From an uncultured Lachnospiraceae bacterium (GTDB lineage Bacteria; Bacillota; Clostridia; Lachnospirales; Lachnospiraceae), in the NCBI GenBank assembly GCA_910580195.1, contig CAJTWA010000056.1, positions 2,259 through 25,674 on the forward strand: DNA of 23,416 nucleotides. The letters are read 5' to 3'. The notes beneath the pieces are model-generated. The model was not told where the DNA came from and ran no database searches. It worked only from the letters and a program-made list of their open reading frames with translations. How positions within the stretch are numbered: position 1 is the first letter of the stretch; each line of letters begins with the position of its first letter. Below are positions 22,551 to 23,416 of this stretch, in pieces. The translations under genes were made by a program, and so were the position numbers.

Positions 22551-22682
22551 GCCAACTTTAAAAGGTTCTGGCTGGCAAGCCTAGGGGAACCTGCTTCAAA
22601 AAGCGCGCAAGAATAAGCCAGCTTTAAAAGGTTTTGGCTGGCAAATCTAGGGGAACCTGCCTCAAAAAGCGCGCAAGAATAA
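22518..22682 (+). repeat. Three direct copies of a 66-bp unit covering the zinc-ribbon gene 3' end
   Basis: GGGGAACCTGC recurs at 22518, 22584 and 22650. Each copy ends in codons for GEPASKSAQE and a TAA, and the 66-bp period keeps the frame. Between stops the frame reads 11-residue blocks such as ANFKRFWLASL. Two of the four differences between the two complete inter-stop units are synonymous. Normal termination at the first TAA is expected, but readthrough would add repeats. Confidence 0.88.
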
Positions 22683-22763
22683 GCCCTTGCCCAGACAGGG
22701 ATTAGGGCAAGCCCAGTGCCGCAGCCAAGCTCACTTCTGCCTGTGTGCCCTTAAGATGGTTCC

Positions 22764-22820
22764 CGCCTGTCCTGAGTAGAATCATGTAAGGACGCAGGCT
22801 TGCCAGATCAGGCAATTTTT
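22764..22820 (+). terminator. Double-hairpin terminator after the antiporter/zinc-ribbon unit
   Basis: A first stem (GCCTGTCCT 22764-22772 with AGGA 22788-22791 and CAGGC 22794-22798) is followed directly by TTGCC/GGCAA (22800-22804 with 22811-22815) and five T. A further hairpin CTTGCCC/GGGCAAG lies at 22686-22711. Confidence 0.65.
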
Positions 22821-23271
22821 GTAAAAGAATGAAATGGGATATTTTTTGGAAAAGTTTGCATAATTAAAATGGAATGGGGAAAGCTGTTGTTAGGGCTTAG
22901 CAGGTGCCTTGGAATTCCGTTCCGCCAGATGTGCCCTAAAGTTTGTACCCGAAGGGCGTGGGATGGAGGAGGCAGAGGGCAGGAATGTATTTTCTGGTAT
23001 ACCCTAGCTAGCAACAGCTTTTCCTTTTTTTCTTCCTATGCTGGATATCCTGTTGGCAGCAGGAAGGCCTCTGTAAAATTTAGGCCTAAGGACACACTTA
23101 ATCTGTTGCCAAAGTACTTTTTCTAAAATCAATATACGATATATAGTTTGATTCAAAATTAAAAAGCACTATATATTGTATTGCATCAAAGTTTAACTTT
23201 TTAAACATGGGGTTTGCCAACAGCTCGACATTCAGAAAAAGAAAAAAATGGAAAAAATTTGTAAATAATTG
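22821..23271. other. Gene-free stretch before the terminal promoters
   Basis: No supported gene is seen. An 85-codon plus-strand frame at 22869-23126 has no ribosome site and no family features. An A/T-rich hairpin pairs ATATATAGT (23139-23147) with ACTATATAT (23168-23176) and CAATA with TATTG outside it. Confidence 0.45.
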
Positions 23272-23300
23272 TTGACAGATGTAAAGGAAGATGGTATTAT
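23272..23300 (+). promoter_or_regulatory. Strong sigma-A promoter P1, stable-RNA operon type
   Basis: TTGACA (23272-23277), 17 bases and TATTAT (23295-23300), with an A/T-rich upstream region like an UP element. A CCGCGCGG palindrome lies just downstream. Perfect -35, near-perfect -10 and a tandem partner are the style of rRNA operon promoters. The transcribed gene lies beyond the window. Confidence 0.7.
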
Positions 23301-23371
23301 TAAATTCCACCGCGCGGAAAAAGCGAGAAAACGGTGAAAACAAAAAGAATTAAAAAAATTCAAAAAAGTTA

Positions 23372-23400
23372 TTGACAAACGCAGGCAGCTGTGCTAATAT
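23372..23400 (+). promoter_or_regulatory. Strong sigma-A promoter P2, stable-RNA operon type
   Basis: TTGACA (23372-23377), 17 bases and TAATAT (23395-23400), with TGC before the -10 and an A/T-rich upstream tract. It is exactly 100 bp downstream of P1. GTTGTCGCGC follows at the window end, like the G+C-rich start of a stable-RNA leader. Confidence 0.72.
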
Positions 23401-23416
23401 ATAGGAGTTGTCGCGC

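Noticed and set aside
22869..23126. 85-codon plus-strand frame
   Set aside because: It has no ribosome site, no family features and an odd composition. It lies in a spacer with hairpins.
23098..23343. 81-codon minus-strand frame rich in Phe and Asn
   Set aside because: Its composition reflects A/T-rich promoter DNA, and it overlaps a strong plus-strand promoter.

Overview
The window looks like chromosomal DNA from a Gram-positive anaerobe of the class Clostridia, most likely Lachnospiraceae. The reasons are strong AGGAGG-type ribosome binding sites, moderate G+C, a GntR/FCD-controlled 2-keto-3-deoxygluconate (KDG) cluster, a zinc-type macrodomain protein, a PocR chemoreceptor-like protein and a Pho locus with Firmicutes-style PhoP boxes. 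The family assignment is inference from gene content and style, not from a database match.

Layout. Bases 1-48 are the 3' part of a tRNA-Cys with its terminator. Bases 131-4271 are a KDG cluster: a FadR-type regulator, KDG kinase, KDPG aldolase and a second, divergent PfkB-family kinase. A 17-bp perfect palindrome lies at the promoter in front of the first kinase. Bases 4743-9208 hold a cytidylate-kinase-like protein, a MATE exporter, a soluble PocR/MCP-hairpin protein and an orphan tryptophan synthase beta chain without trpA. Bases 9230-12921 hold a pRiA4b ORF-3-like protein, a zinc macrodomain ADP-ribosyl hydrolase and a REC-HD-GYP c-di-GMP phosphodiesterase. Then come a long symmetric hairpin overlapping a small interrupted reading frame, tyrS on the minus strand, and a divergently transcribed AI-2E-family transporter.

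Bases 15684-16997 are 1.3 kb without a convincing gene but full of structure. Two 180-nt palindromic elements lie in opposite orientation. They share a nearly identical 79-nt core, but their outer arms (24 and 33 bp, each perfectly self-complementary) are unrelated in sequence, and inner stems show compensatory base changes. Between them is a six-copy, roughly 70-bp tandem array. Next to the following gene are four hexamers at exact 11-bp phasing that fit PhoP boxes. They precede a Na+/phosphate cotransporter with a PhoU-like tail, then a PhoP-type regulator and a PhoR-type kinase: a self-contained phosphate-sensing locus. A CaCA-family Na+/Ca2+ antiporter and a zinc-ribbon protein follow. The window ends in two strong sigma-A promoters exactly 100 bp apart that resemble a stable-RNA (rRNA or tRNA) operon promoter region whose product lies outside the window.

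A recurring oddity is that most long spacers contain short tandem duplications with periods of 51 to 83 bp. Some copy a gene's 3' end with its stop codon (kdgK, zinc-ribbon gene) and one copies a ribosome-binding region (antiporter gene). The best candidates for something undescribed are the paired covarying palindromic elements with their array, and this duplication habit.
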